Positions 34,769 through 43,008 of a stretch of DNA of 64,000 nucleotides are shown piece after piece. Origin of the DNA: Psychrobacillus sp. BL-248-WT-3 (GTDB lineage: Bacteria; Bacillota; Bacilli; Bacillales_A; Planococcaceae); contig NZ_JABAFC010000001.1 of NCBI RefSeq assembly GCF_012843435.1, positions 272,476 to 336,475 on the forward strand. The letters are read 5' to 3'. The notes below the pieces were generated by a model. That model saw nothing but the letters and a program-made list of their open reading frames with translations. It had not been told where the DNA came from and made no database searches. The number at the start of each line of letters is the position of its first letter. Position 1 is the stretch's first letter. The translations under genes were made by a program, and so were the position numbers.

Positions 34769-35146
34769 ATGATTAAAGAGAGTTTTCACACTGTGCTGAT
34801 TAAGCACTTAGATTTAATGCAAAATAAAGATATTATTCCTTTTCTACAAACTATTTCTGAACAAGAAGATATAAGTGTAATAATGCCTAACGGTCGCTTG
34901 ATTAGCGGGTATAAAGATGTCGCTGAATTTAATAAAGATTGGTTTGCTGATATCGATTGGAGTTTAAGTTATCAAATCATTAAAGAAGAGTGTACAGACG
35001 AGATGGGCTACGCTGTTGTGGAGATTGAGTATAAGGACGTGGATCAGAATGGGAATCCATATAACAAAATTTATTACCTTACATTAATATTTAAAAAAAA
35101 TAATGAAAAATGGTTATTGGTTCATGATCAAAATACCTTTACTTGA
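34769..35146 (+). CDS. NTF2/SnoaL-like fold protein
   Basis: 125 residues. An initial helix pair (ESFHTVLIKHLDLMQNKDIIPFL) followed by strands with VIMPNGRLISGYKDVAEFNKDWFADIDW and KIYYLTLIFKKNNEKWLLVHDQNTF is the pattern of nuclear-transport-factor-2-like proteins (SnoaL/DUF4440 types), which bind small ligands. ATG 34769 is placed after AAGGAGAGT. Function unknown. Confidence 0.75.
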   Translation: MIKESFHTVLIKHLDLMQNKDIIPFLQTISEQEDISVIMPNGRLISGYKDVAEFNKDWFADIDWSLSYQIIKEECTDEMGYAVVEIEYKDVDQNGNPYNKIYYLTLIFKKNNEKWLLVHDQNTFT

Positions 35147-35207
35147 AATGTGTAATTGTGAGTGCTTAAAGATAAGCAGTTTAGTGGCAATGTAAAGAGG
35201 TGAATTA

Positions 35208-35441
35208 ATGGATAACATTGATAAACGGAATCGATTGGGCGAGGAAGTCTTTACGTATAGAATTACGAAAGATAAAAAAGTATTTATCTCTTTTCAAGGA
35301 AGACATGTTACCACGCTCGTAGGAAAAGCTAGCGAAAAATTTTTGAGCAAGATCCATTCTGCAGACTTCAAGGAAGCACAATTGCTAATGGCCAAAGCGA
35401 CAGGAAATTTTAAGCATGGAAATGAAAAGGATAACAAATAA
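35208..35441 (+). CDS. Small conserved-looking protein, unrecognised
   Basis: 77 residues, strongly basic at both ends, with FTYRITKDKKVFISFQGRHVTTLVGKASEKFLSKI resembling a small beta-alpha unit. AAAGAGGTGAATTA precedes ATG and a strong terminator follows, so it is probably expressed alone. I do not know its function. Confidence 0.7.
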   Translation: MDNIDKRNRLGEEVFTYRITKDKKVFISFQGRHVTTLVGKASEKFLSKIHSADFKEAQLLMAKATGNFKHGNEKDNK

Positions 35442-35457
35442 TTTAAGTTCAGTTGAT

Positions 35458-35505
35458 AATAAACAGCTTATTGATTTTAAAATCATAAGCTGTTTATTTT
35501 TATTT
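35458..35505 (+). terminator. Strong rho-independent terminator
   Basis: AATAAACAGCTTA and TAAGCTGTTTATT pair perfectly, with GATTTTAAAATC between them extending the stem, followed by Ts. Confidence 0.85.
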
Positions 35506-35596
35506 GATTTCCTTTTAGGAAAGCCCCTATTATCTTTCCTACTTTTCTTGATTTGTCATGATGAGAGGGCGGGGAAGCAATTATTTTTTTATTTAT

Positions 35597-35636
35597 GACA
35601 TAGTACTTTGACAGACATAGTAATTTGATATACATT
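35597..35636 (+). promoter_or_regulatory. Promoter with duplicated operator before the PadR operon
   Basis: TTGACA (35608-35613), 17 bases, TACATT (35631-35636). The direct repeats GACATAGTACTTTGA (35597-35611) and GACATAGTAATTTGA (35614-35628) straddle the -35 box, consistent with autoregulation by the adjacent PadR protein. Confidence 0.6.
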
Positions 35637-35655
35637 GTAATAAGAGGTGATAAGT

Positions 35656-36000
35656 TTGTCAGAAAATGAAGTAAGTGCTGATTTAATAAGAGGTCATATC
35701 GATACCATAATTTTAAAGGTTTTAAAGGCAGGAGATAATTATGGATATGAAATTATGAAGGCTATCTCAGTCGGTAGCAATGGAGAGTATATATTGAAAG
35801 AGCCGAGTTTATATAGCAGTCTGAAACGATTAGAAAAGTTTGAACTTATCCATGCCTACTGGGGTGATCAGTCCCAAGGTGGCCGACGAAAATATTATAC
35901 GATTACAAAAGAAGGCTTAGCGGCCTACGAAGAAAATGTAAGAGCATGGAATCGAGCAAAGCTGCTCATTGATCGATTAGTTTTAGGAGGGTGTGATTAA
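35656..36000 (+). CDS. PadR-family transcriptional regulator
   Basis: 114 residues, the short PadR form. LIRGHIDTIILKVLKAGDNYGYEIMKAI and EPSLYSSLKRLEKFELIHAYWGDQSQGGRRKYYTITKEGLAAY are the winged helix and wing. TTG 35656 is spaced six bases from AGAGGTG. It is coupled to a membrane-protein gene of the type usually found with such PadR regulators in Firmicutes. Confidence 0.9.
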   Translation: MSENEVSADLIRGHIDTIILKVLKAGDNYGYEIMKAISVGSNGEYILKEPSLYSSLKRLEKFELIHAYWGDQSQGGRRKYYTITKEGLAAYEENVRAWNRAKLLIDRLVLGGCD

Positions 36001-36001
36001 G

Positions 36002-36682
36002 ATGAATGAGGTACGAAATTATGTTAATAAAATGTTTGCTGGATACCCAAAAAATGAAGAAACATTAGAGTTAAAAGAAGAAGTAATCGGAAATTTAGAG
36101 GCTGAAATTGAAGACTTAGTTATGAACAAGGGCATAACTTCTAAACAAGCATTTAGGATTAGCACAGAGAAGATGTCTAAACTGGATAGTGTAATCGAAG
36201 GTGTACAATCAGTTCAATTAAGTAAAGTGTTGGTCAAGCTTACGCAATGGTCGCTGATTTATTTATTGATAGCATGGATCATCTCTATTCCGTTTAATGT
36301 TTTTAGTTCCTTAAGGGCTACGAGCTGGCTGTTGTTAATAATCATATTAATAATTGGCGTATTTTATATCGTGTTAAAAATCATAGCAGGTTCTTTAACG
36401 AATGAAAGAACAATCCAATTAGCTTTTATGAATAGATGGCAAAAATGGATTTGGATTATTTGGGCATTGTTTATGGTAGCGCAGTGGGGAATGATTACTG
36501 CCATCCATTTTGGTAGTGATCTATGGTTTGGCCGTAATATCTCTATTGAAGGTCCTTATCAATTCGGTCAGACTATAGCAGCCTATTTGGCTCCATTTTT
36601 CTCCATCATTGTACCTTTATTAATTAACAGATTTAAAAACATAGTTATCAGAGGAGGTAATGAAGCGAACTATGAAGAATAA
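36002..36682 (+). CDS. Membrane protein with permease-prefix-like N-terminal domain
   Basis: 226 residues. The first 80 are soluble and helical (NEVRNYVNKMFAGYPKNEE; LKEEVIGNLEAEIEDLV), the arrangement of DUF1700/permease-prefix proteins that accompany PadR regulators. Four hydrophobic segments follow (about 82-100, 106-125, 150-170, 195-215). ATG 36002 after GGAGGGTG. Probably a partner in envelope stress sensing; function not established. Confidence 0.75.
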   Translation: MNEVRNYVNKMFAGYPKNEETLELKEEVIGNLEAEIEDLVMNKGITSKQAFRISTEKMSKLDSVIEGVQSVQLSKVLVKLTQWSLIYLLIAWIISIPFNVFSSLRATSWLLLIIILIIGVFYIVLKIIAGSLTNERTIQLAFMNRWQKWIWIIWALFMVAQWGMITAIHFGSDLWFGRNISIEGPYQFGQTIAAYLAPFFSIIVPLLINRFKNIVIRGGNEANYEE

Positions 36683-37226
36683 GTTAATAATTGGATTATT
36701 CATTACTGGGCTTATACTTTTTGGATGGATGAACCTTTTTTACCTACCAGAAAAAGAAAATTTACAAGCGGAAGAAATGCTACGGCAGCTTGATCCAGAG
36801 ACCCATGATTTTAGCAAGGTGCTAGTATATGAAAATCTATATATGGGAAACAACTCAAATAATGCACATTTGTTTCAATCACTTCCTTTACAAAATTATT
36901 TGAATGGCTTTGAACAGGACCCTGATCGTTTTTTGTTAATCGTGAATTATAAAGATTTAAGTGACGTTTCTCCTCGTCAAGTACAACAATCGGTCATTTA
37001 TAATACTACAGCTGCTTTTGTACTTATTAAGAATTTGGAACAAATAGAGTTAAGACTTCCAAATGAAAATTTTCTCGTTAACAGAAGCAATGTAGAGAGT
37101 GTTCTAGGGAATTTGGATGAGCTTTTAGATCCTCCATTATTTGAAAAAGAAGTGCAACAGCGATTAAAAACGGAAGAGATAGAGGATTGGTTAGACCAGT
37201 ATATACAAGTCAGCAAGGAGGGCTAA
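36660..37226 (+). CDS. Single-pass membrane protein, DUF4825-like
   Basis: 188 residues. One N-terminal membrane helix (IIGLFITGLILFGWMNLFYLP), then an extracellular domain beginning near residue 35 (FSKVLVYENLYMGNNSNNAHLFQSLPL), similar to DUF4825 proteins found with PadR/anti-sigma-like modules. It overlaps the preceding gene by 23 bp, and GGAGG sits very close to the ATG; the ATG at 36672 is an alternative start. Confidence 0.7.
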   Translation: MKRTMKNKLIIGLFITGLILFGWMNLFYLPEKENLQAEEMLRQLDPETHDFSKVLVYENLYMGNNSNNAHLFQSLPLQNYLNGFEQDPDRFLLIVNYKDLSDVSPRQVQQSVIYNTTAAFVLIKNLEQIELRLPNENFLVNRSNVESVLGNLDELLDPPLFEKEVQQRLKTEEIEDWLDQYIQVSKEG

Positions 37227-37227
37227 C

Positions 37228-37932
37228 ATGAAGGATCGTGTCATTCAGGCGTATAACCAGCTCGCCGATGATTATGAATTTAACGTCGATCAAAGAAGTA
37301 TATATAACACGGAATATGAGAGACCAGAAATGGTCAAACAAATGCCTTCTAATTTAAATAATCTAAGCGTTTTGGATGCGGGTTGTGCTGCAGGATGGTA
37401 TACCTCCCAGCTTATACGGGAAGGGGCAACGGTTACAGCAATCGATATCAGTCCTAAAATGGTAGAGGCAACGAAAAGAAGAGTAAAGGACAAAGCAAAT
37501 GTTCTTTGCTTAAGCTTAGAAGAAGAACTTCCCTTTGAAGACAATAGTTTTGATCTCATTATTAGCTCATTAGTCCTTCATTATATCAATGATTGGGAAT
37601 TGACATTTAAAGAGTTTCAAAGAATCTTAAAGCCAGGCGGTCAATTCATATTTTCGGTACACCACCCAACTATGGATATAAGATTGGCTAAGGAAGGAGA
37701 TTATTTTTCACATGAATTTATAATAGATCAGTGGAAGCGCGATGGGAAAATAATTGAAGTGCCTTTTTATAGGAGACCTATGCAAGCCATCTTAAACGAA
37801 ACTTTAAAATATTTTAAATTAGAGCGTCTTATAGAGCCACAGCCTACGGAAGAATTTAAGAAGATAGATCCTAAAGGTTATCACAAGCTGATGACAACAC
37901 CACATTTTTTGATAATTAACGCTAGAAACTGA
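37228..37932 (+). CDS. Class I SAM-dependent methyltransferase
   Basis: 234 residues, methyltransferase_11 type. SVLDAGCAAGWYTSQLI is the SAM motif I, ISPKMVEATKRR follows, ELPFEDNSFDLIISSLVLHYI is motif II/III, and LKPGGQFIFSVHHP motif post-III. It starts one base after the previous stop with AAGGAGG inside it, so it belongs to the PadR operon. Substrate unknown. Confidence 0.9.
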   Translation: MKDRVIQAYNQLADDYEFNVDQRSIYNTEYERPEMVKQMPSNLNNLSVLDAGCAAGWYTSQLIREGATVTAIDISPKMVEATKRRVKDKANVLCLSLEEELPFEDNSFDLIISSLVLHYINDWELTFKEFQRILKPGGQFIFSVHHPTMDIRLAKEGDYFSHEFIIDQWKRDGKIIEVPFYRRPMQAILNETLKYFKLERLIEPQPTEEFKKIDPKGYHKLMTTPHFLIINARN

Positions 37933-37961
37933 GGGACATAAGGGTTAAGGGGGGATTAAAT

Positions 37962-38144
37962 ATGTCTAAAGAGTTTATTGCCATAATATCAATAGTTTCT
38001 GTAGTGATCTGGATGGTAGTTTCCCAAGAGGCTGTAAAACCCTCAAAAGAGATAAATTGGTGGAAAATGATAAGCTTACTTTCTGTAGGAACCGTATTGG
38101 TATTAGGGTTAACCATTTCCCTTTTTCAAAGCCTGCCGTTCTAG
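37962..38144 (+). CDS. Small two-helix membrane protein
   Basis: 60 residues with helices at about 5-22 (FIAIISIVSVVIWMVVSQ) and 38-56 (LLSVGTVLVLGLTISLF). AAGGGGGGA is well spaced before ATG. It follows the methyltransferase by 29 bp and precedes a terminator. Unrecognised. Confidence 0.7.
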   Translation: MSKEFIAIISIVSVVIWMVVSQEAVKPSKEINWWKMISLLSVGTVLVLGLTISLFQSLPF

Positions 38145-38196
38145 GATAGGTAACTGGGTTTTTGTTGAATATCTAAATAACTATATGATTTTTAAA

Positions 38197-38233
38197 AGGA
38201 CTTAGTTTGTTTGAAGTAAGCTAAGTCCTTTTA
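38197..38233 (+). terminator. Terminator of the PadR operon
   Basis: AGGACTTAG and CTAAGTCCT form a 9-bp stem with a 15-nt loop, followed by four Ts. Confidence 0.75.
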
Positions 38234-38289
38234 TCCTACTAAAATGATTACACATTATAATAAATTTTATATTTCTTGGAGGAGTTAAA

Positions 38290-38703
38290 ATGTCTATAAA
38301 AGTAATCCATCATTTTACTGAAAAGCATTTAACAGACTTGTATCAATTATTTCAAAATGAATGGTGGACAAAAGAGCGTAGCTTAGCTGATATAAAAACA
38401 ATGATTGATTTGAGTCATGTAACGATAGGCTTAGTTGATCAGGTCTCAGATGAGCTAGTGGGCTTCGCAAGAGCAATTTCAGATGGAGTATACAGGGCGT
38501 TTATTTTTGATGTAATTGTAAAAGAAAACGGTCGGAAACAAGGATATGGGTTAACTCTAATGAACAGCCTGTTAAATCACTCAGTCATTCAGGATGTAGA
38601 GCGAGTCGAGCTTTATTGTCCTGAAAGATTAGTTTCCTACTATGAGCAATTTGGATTTTCTACCGATGTGAATGGTAGTACATTAATGAGGTTAAAGAGA
38701 TAA
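38290..38703 (+). CDS. GNAT-family N-acetyltransferase
   Basis: 137 residues. VGFARAISDGVYRAFIFDVIVKENGRKQGYGLTLMNSLL carries motif A (the R/QxxGxG/A-type loop is KQGYG), and RVELYCPERLVSYYEQFGF the C-terminal strand-helix. Similar to small YwnH/YkwB-type acetyltransferases; substrate unknown. TTGGAGGAG before ATG. Confidence 0.88.
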   Translation: MSIKVIHHFTEKHLTDLYQLFQNEWWTKERSLADIKTMIDLSHVTIGLVDQVSDELVGFARAISDGVYRAFIFDVIVKENGRKQGYGLTLMNSLLNHSVIQDVERVELYCPERLVSYYEQFGFSTDVNGSTLMRLKR

Positions 38704-38862
38704 CAGAAAGGACAAGGAACAGGGGAAAATATGGCTTTTATAGATTGATTACCTTTACAAGGGGGAAACAAAATTCACATTATATTCTTGGAGAAAGTAT
38801 GAAGGACTTTTAGGAGTAATAATAAATGAATCCCATAAAGCTATAAATGTCTAATTCAAAAT

Positions 38863-38906
38863 AAAGCTCCAGAAATTTTGCTTTGCGCAAAATTTTTGGA
38901 GCTTTT
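38863..38906. terminator. Strong bidirectional terminator
   Basis: AAAGCTCCA and TGGAGCTTT enclose a second stem AAATTTTG/CAAAATTT; T and A runs flank both sides. It serves the acetyltransferase gene and probably the convergent YqaE-type gene. Confidence 0.85.
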
Positions 38907-38940
38907 TAGAGGGGCAATTTTATTCCCTGCAAATATTCGA

Positions 38941-39141
38941 TTATTTATTATTCCTTTTTATTAGCTCTGTTTGTTTAAGCGTTCGTTTATTTGCTTTATG
39001 GTCATGTACTACAAGGATAGCATGAATAATTCCAGGTACGTAACCTAAAAAACATAGTAGTAAATTAAGAAAAGCTTGAAATGGCTTCCCGGAGAATAAA
39101 ACTGCTACTGGTGGTAAAACAATAGCTAAAAGATACATCAT
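38941..39141 (-). CDS. YqaE/Pmp3-family small membrane protein
   Basis: 66 residues. Two helices, with LLAIVLPPVAVLFSGKPFQ and LLLCFLGYVPGIIHAILVV forming the UPF0057/Pmp3 signature, then a basic tail. AAGGAG is nine bases before the double ATG at 39141. Family members are linked to stress and membrane-potential control; precise role unknown. Confidence 0.88.
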   Translation of the reverse strand: MMYLLAIVLPPVAVLFSGKPFQAFLNLLLCFLGYVPGIIHAILVVHDHKANKRTLKQTELIKRNNK

Positions 39142-39251
39142 AGTTACTAGCTCCTTACAAGGATTTGTACACAATCATACAGAACAACTTGTAGGATTAG
39201 CAAACTATAACATAGTGGTATATAATGGGTACTTTTCCTGAAGTAATAATA

Positions 39252-40064
39252 TTAATTAATGCTTTCTAATGCAATCTTTAAATTAGGGTAAATGACATCT
39301 GCAGCCACATCTATTCCTTCATTAATGGTCATTTTAGCTAAATCAGGGCAAATCCCTGTTGCCATAACACTAATTCCCATTATACGAATCATTTGAACCA
39401 ATTCGTTTATATATTGAACGTTTCCTTTATCGATTTTATATACCCCTGAAAAGTCAATTATAACGTAAAATACACCAGCACTTGCAATTTTAGGAGTTAA
39501 ATTTTCTATCATATAGTCTATCCGATATGTATCAATGTGTCCTACCAATGGCAAAACTATAATTCCTTCTTTAACAGGAACTATTGGTGCTCCGACCTTT
39601 GCTAATTCCATTTGGGACATCTTTTGGTATTCGCTTGCTAGATACTCATAATTGGCAACCGTTTCGTTAAGGCTCATATCTAACATTCTGTTAACTTGTT
39701 TAATCAATTTACTTAGCTCTTTCAAATTAAGATCGAATGTGATTGCTAAATTAGTCAGTATGTCAGTAATTACATTGCGAGTAGGGAGATATCTGACTAC
39801 TAGGGTAGATAGATTACCATCAAGAGAAACCATTGCTGCATTCTTTTTACTCCATATTAATAAGGATTCAGGGATTTTCTCCTCACCACTTAAAATATAC
39901 TCTCCAATAAAGGTAACAAACTCAATATACATATTTTTAGCTTGTTCCTGTTCCCAACGAGGTATATCCATATCTAGAGAATTGATTACCTCATCAACGA
40001 TATTACTAGCCAACAATTCTTTATTATTAAAGATATAATCTGAAATACTAATAAGTGGGCTCAT
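39252..40064 (-). CDS. RsbR-like stressosome protein with C-terminal STAS domain
   Basis: 270 residues. The N-terminal half is an all-helical globin-like sensor domain (about 1-150); the C-terminal STAS domain runs from VPVKEGIIVLPLVGHIDTYR to the end. The positions phosphorylated in RsbR are IDFSGVYKID and MATGICPDL, so the usual first Thr is Ser here. Such proteins hold RsbT in the stressosome. It stands alone, without rsbS/rsbT, as RsbR paralogues usually do. Confidence 0.85.
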   Translation of the reverse strand: MSPLISISDYIFNNKELLASNIVDEVINSLDMDIPRWEQEQAKNMYIEFVTFIGEYILSGEEKIPESLLIWSKKNAAMVSLDGNLSTLVVRYLPTRNVITDILTNLAITFDLNLKELSKLIKQVNRMLDMSLNETVANYEYLASEYQKMSQMELAKVGAPIVPVKEGIIVLPLVGHIDTYRIDYMIENLTPKIASAGVFYVIIDFSGVYKIDKGNVQYINELVQMIRIMGISVMATGICPDLAKMTINEGIDVAADVIYPNLKIALESIN

Positions 40065-40240
40065 ATTTCTTCTCCCTTTTTTTTGCCTTCTATCTCATCA
40101 TAAAAATTCATTTCTTTTAAGTCAAGCTTTCTCTTGTTAAAGTAGAATATTCTATAACCAAGAGAGATTAAAATTATGATTTTAAGCAGGTAAAAACGTT
40201 AATATGATAGAACATAGTATTACATTAGAAAATTGAAAAG

Positions 40241-40384
40241 ATGCTAAAGAGTCGAATAGCAGGGGGTTACGAAGTTGAGGTGAATCCCATTATATATGGA
40301 CCTGTTACTGGCTTATGGATGCCACCTGAAGAGAATAGTGCTGAACTTATAGTTGAGAAGGCATTAAATCTATTAATAAATTAA
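40241..40384 (+). CDS. Short frame, possible gene remnant
   Basis: 47 codons beginning MLKSRIAGGYEVEVNPIIYG, with GLWMPPEENSAELIVEKALNLL after. The sequence looks protein-like, but there is no clear ribosome site and no family I recognise, so it may be the C-terminal remnant of a lost gene. The rest of 40065-40481 holds only a terminator. Confidence 0.3.
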   Translation: MLKSRIAGGYEVEVNPIIYGPVTGLWMPPEENSAELIVEKALNLLIN

Positions 40385-40434
40385 TCATTAAGAAAATATG
40401 CTAAGTAAGTCCTATAACAATGATTGAGCGAATA

Positions 40435-40476
40435 TATATAAAACCCATTTTGAAATATCAAAATGGGTTTTATATA
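40435..40476. terminator. Bidirectional terminator
   Basis: TATATAAAACCCATTTTG and CAAAATGGGTTTTATATA are perfect complements around a 6-nt loop, just past the stop of the CorC/HlyC gene on the minus strand. Confidence 0.85.
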
Positions 40477-40481
40477 TTAAA

Positions 40482-41783
40482 TTAAGCATTAAATTTTTGT
40501 ACTTCGATAAATTGGATATGATTGTCTTGTTTTTCATTGATGGAGAATATATAACCACCATACTCAATTTGTTCATCCATGTGTAACTCTATGTCCTGAG
40601 TGTAATACCATCCACCAATTGTATCTACATCAGGATTATAAAGATCTATTTTCAACAATTTCGCGACATCATCAAGTAACACATTTGTGTGAATGATATA
40701 GTGGTCTTCTTTGACTTTCCGAACATCTGCTATTTCGTCGTCATCAAATTCATCTCGGATTTCTCCTACAATTTCCTCCAAGATATCTTCAACGGTTACA
40801 AGCCCAGACGTACCACCATATTCATCTAACAATATAGCCATATGAATACGCTCTTTTTGCATTTTCAATAACAGACTGTTAATCGGAGTAGTTTCTATAG
40901 TATTAATCACAGGATTAACAAAATCCTCTATATTGAAGTTTTCCAATGTTATACGATTATTAATACCTAGAGTTAAGAAATCTTTAATATTAATAAATCC
41001 AATGATATTATCTCTATCTTCTTCATAAACAGGGTAGCGTGTATAACGTTCCTCAGAAATCGTAGTTAATACCTCATTAAAGGTAGCTTTTCTTTCAAAA
41101 CCAATAATTTGAGTACGAGGTACCATGATTTCACGAGCAATGCGGTCATCGAATTCAAATACATTATTTACATACTTCAATTCATTTTGGTTAATTTCCC
41201 CGCTCTTATAACTCTCCGCAAGTAATAATCGAAGCTCTTCTTCTGTGTGAGATAGTTCATGTTCTGATGCTGGTCTCATACCAAAAAGCCCAACGAGCAA
41301 GCGAGCAGAGCCATTTAGGAACCAAATGAATGGATATAGGATTTTGTAGAAAATCATTATCGGTTTAGCAAAAACAAGGGTTACTGCTTCTGCTTTTTGG
41401 ATAGCTATTGTTTTTGGAGCCAACTCTCCGACCACGACATGTAAAAAAGTAGCGATTAAAAATGCAGCACCAATCGTAAAGTAATGAATGTTGTCCGTAC
41501 TAATTCCAATTGTTTCAAACAATGGATGTAGGATAAATTCGAATGTCGATTCACCAACCATCCCTATTCCTAAAGCAGTTACAGTAATACCAAGCTGACA
41601 GGCAGACAGGTATTCATCTAAGCGCGATGTAACTTGTTTTGCAGCCTTAGAACCTTTACGACCTTCTGCTACTAACTGATCTATTCTGGAATGACGTACC
41701 TTTACGATAGCAAACTCCGTAGCTACGAAGAATGCGGTTAAAGCGATTAATATGACAAAAATAGTTAAATTCAATGCGGTCAA
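40482..41783 (-). CDS. CNNM/HlyC-CorC family membrane transporter (YugS/YhdP-like)
   Basis: 433 residues: DUF21 membrane domain with four helices (about 1-190; FFVATEFAIVKVRHSRID, YLSACQLGITVTALGIGMVGE), two CBS domains (about 205-330; REIMVPRTQIIGFE, AILLDEYGGTSGLVTVEDILEEIVGEIRDEFDDDE), and a CorC_HlyC FAD-like C-terminal domain. Family members export or regulate Mg2+ or related ions. The start is TTG 41783: a strong AGGAGGTGA lies 27 bases upstream, with a perfect hairpin in between (see 41784-41818). It follows a MerR gene whose stop overlaps that ribosome site, so the two are likely one transcript. Confidence 0.88.
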   Translation of the reverse strand: MTALNLTIFVILIALTAFFVATEFAIVKVRHSRIDQLVAEGRKGSKAAKQVTSRLDEYLSACQLGITVTALGIGMVGESTFEFILHPLFETIGISTDNIHYFTIGAAFLIATFLHVVVGELAPKTIAIQKAEAVTLVFAKPIMIFYKILYPFIWFLNGSARLLVGLFGMRPASEHELSHTEEELRLLLAESYKSGEINQNELKYVNNVFEFDDRIAREIMVPRTQIIGFERKATFNEVLTTISEERYTRYPVYEEDRDNIIGFINIKDFLTLGINNRITLENFNIEDFVNPVINTIETTPINSLLLKMQKERIHMAILLDEYGGTSGLVTVEDILEEIVGEIRDEFDDDEIADVRKVKEDHYIIHTNVLLDDVAKLLKIDLYNPDVDTIGGWYYTQDIELHMDEQIEYGGYIFSINEKQDNHIQFIEVQKFNA

Positions 41784-41818
41784 TAAGTTGTCTTACTCGA
41801 AAGTAAGACTTCACCTCC
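41784..41818 (-). promoter_or_regulatory. Ribosome site separated from its start codon by a hairpin
   Basis: The SD TCACCTCC (plus-strand reading, 41811-41818) is 27 nt from the TTG. A perfect 8-bp stem (41790-41797 with 41802-41809, loop UUCG in the RNA) occupies 20 of these; folded, it leaves 7 nt, the ideal spacing. Confidence 0.6.
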
Positions 41819-42219
41819 TAAGTGATTAATAATAATAAGGATTGCATAAGAGCAACACTTTCTGATGAAACTTTCTGTTTGATGGAATGCTTTGTGTTAT
41901 CTTCCTTCTCATTTATTTGTTCCAATAAGTGAGAAACTTCTTTTTCTAAATATTGCATCTGTAATCGTATTTCCTGGATATCAATCTCTTCTATGCTATC
42001 TTTGGCAAGCTCTCTTTTTATTTCTTCAAGTGACATACCTTTTAACTTTTTCTCTTCTATAACTCTTAGTCTTTCAATAGCCTCATAAGGGTAGTAACGA
42101 TAGTTGGAACTAGAACGTTCAGCATCTAATAGCCCTAGAGTAGTATAATAATCGATGGTACGCTTAGTAATGCCACTTTTTTCAGCTAACTCGCCAATTC
42201 TTAGTTTCTCTGTCCCAAT
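41818..42219 (-). CDS. MerR-family regulator with a probable ATT start codon
   Basis: 133 residues from the ATT. KLRIGELAEKSGITKRTIDYYTTLGLLDAERSSSNYRYYP is the MerR helix-turn-helix; a coiled coil (about 75-115) follows. The upstream ATG at 42279 lies on top of the -35 box of a good promoter, and no ATG, GTG or TTG occurs in frame between the promoter and the HTH. TTAGGAGTGA is seven bases before ATT, and homologues begin just there. It precedes the HlyC/CorC gene, which it may control along with itself. Confidence 0.8.
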   Translation of the reverse strand: MGTEKLRIGELAEKSGITKRTIDYYTTLGLLDAERSSSNYRYYPYEAIERLRVIEEKKLKGMSLEEIKRELAKDSIEEIDIQEIRLQMQYLEKEVSHLLEQINEKEDNTKHSIKQKVSSESVALMQSLLLLIT

Positions 42220-42228
42220 AGTATCACT

Positions 42229-42246
42229 CCTAACCGTAACGTTAGG
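42229..42246. promoter_or_regulatory. Dyad operator overlapping start region of merR
   Basis: CCTAACCGTAACGTTAGG (plus strand) has matching arms CCTAAC and GTTAGG. It covers the expected transcription start and runs into the ribosome site of the MerR gene, so a bound MerR protein could repress its own operon. Confidence 0.55.
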
Positions 42247-42250
42247 GTTT

Positions 42251-42279
42251 AGTATAGTATGAATTTGAGGTAAATGCAA
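42251..42279 (-). promoter_or_regulatory. Promoter of the merR-hlyC unit
   Basis: On the minus strand TTGCAT (42279-42274), 17 bases, TATACT (42256-42251). Confidence 0.65.
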
Positions 42280-42514
42280 GGAACATGAAGGATTACAAGC
42301 TGTGAGAAGTTGAGGATTAAAGCAATCTCTTTATTCCAATTTGCATAAAAAGTTATTATTAAATAATAAGTTTTTCTTCCAAGACCTAAGTTTACCTAAT
42401 AAATCGAATCAATGAAGCAACTGTTCTTGTTATAATTGTAGAGTAGGAGAAACTACATGTAACTTATTAAAGGTAGTTTTCTGGAAAATGCATTATGCAT
42501 AAACGGAGGATGCT

Positions 42515-42985
42515 ATGAATATCAGGCTTGCGCAGAAAAAAGATATAGCTCAGTTAATTCAAATGCGTTGGGATTTTACAATAGAGCATAATGAAAAAGC
42601 GGCTGATCATGATCTAGAGGAATTTCAAATGGAATGTAGACAATTTTTGGAACGAGCAATCGAAAGTAATTCATGGGTTATATGGATTGCAGAAATAAAT
42701 GAACAGGTAGTATCTCATATTTATATGGAGCTTATTCATAAGGTTCCTCGTCCAGGTAGAATTACTCATCCATTTGTATATATGACCAATGTTTACACTA
42801 TTCCTGCGGAACGAAACAAAGGAATTGGCTCTAATCTTCTTACAGTAGTGAATAAATGGGTGGAATCGAACGAGTACGAGTTTGTTATCGTTTGGCCAAG
42901 TGATGATAGTATTGAGTTTTATAAACGTAAAGGTTATATCAGCTGTAATGAAGCAATGACATTTACGCCTTCAATTAAGAGTTAA
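42515..42985 (+). CDS. GNAT-family N-acetyltransferase
   Basis: 156 residues. IRLAQKKDIAQLIQMRWDF opens the fold; PFVYMTNVYTIPAERNKGIGSNLLTVVNKW contains the acetyl-CoA loop (RNKGIG); EFVIVWPSDDSIEFYKRKGYI is the last strand-helix. ACGGAGGATG is before ATG. Substrate unknown; transcribed with the SRPBCC gene 23 bp downstream. Confidence 0.9.
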   Translation: MNIRLAQKKDIAQLIQMRWDFTIEHNEKAADHDLEEFQMECRQFLERAIESNSWVIWIAEINEQVVSHIYMELIHKVPRPGRITHPFVYMTNVYTIPAERNKGIGSNLLTVVNKWVESNEYEFVIVWPSDDSIEFYKRKGYISCNEAMTFTPSIKS

Positions 42986-43008
42986 CCTATTTACGAAAGG
43001 GAAAAATA

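Noticed and set aside
35416..35598. 60-codon frame after the small gene at 35208
   Set aside because: It is formed by the terminator and its surroundings.
42220..42279. ATG at 42279 as the start of the MerR gene
   Set aside because: It lies in the -35 box of the likely promoter, has no ribosome site, and the added 20 residues do not belong to the MerR fold.
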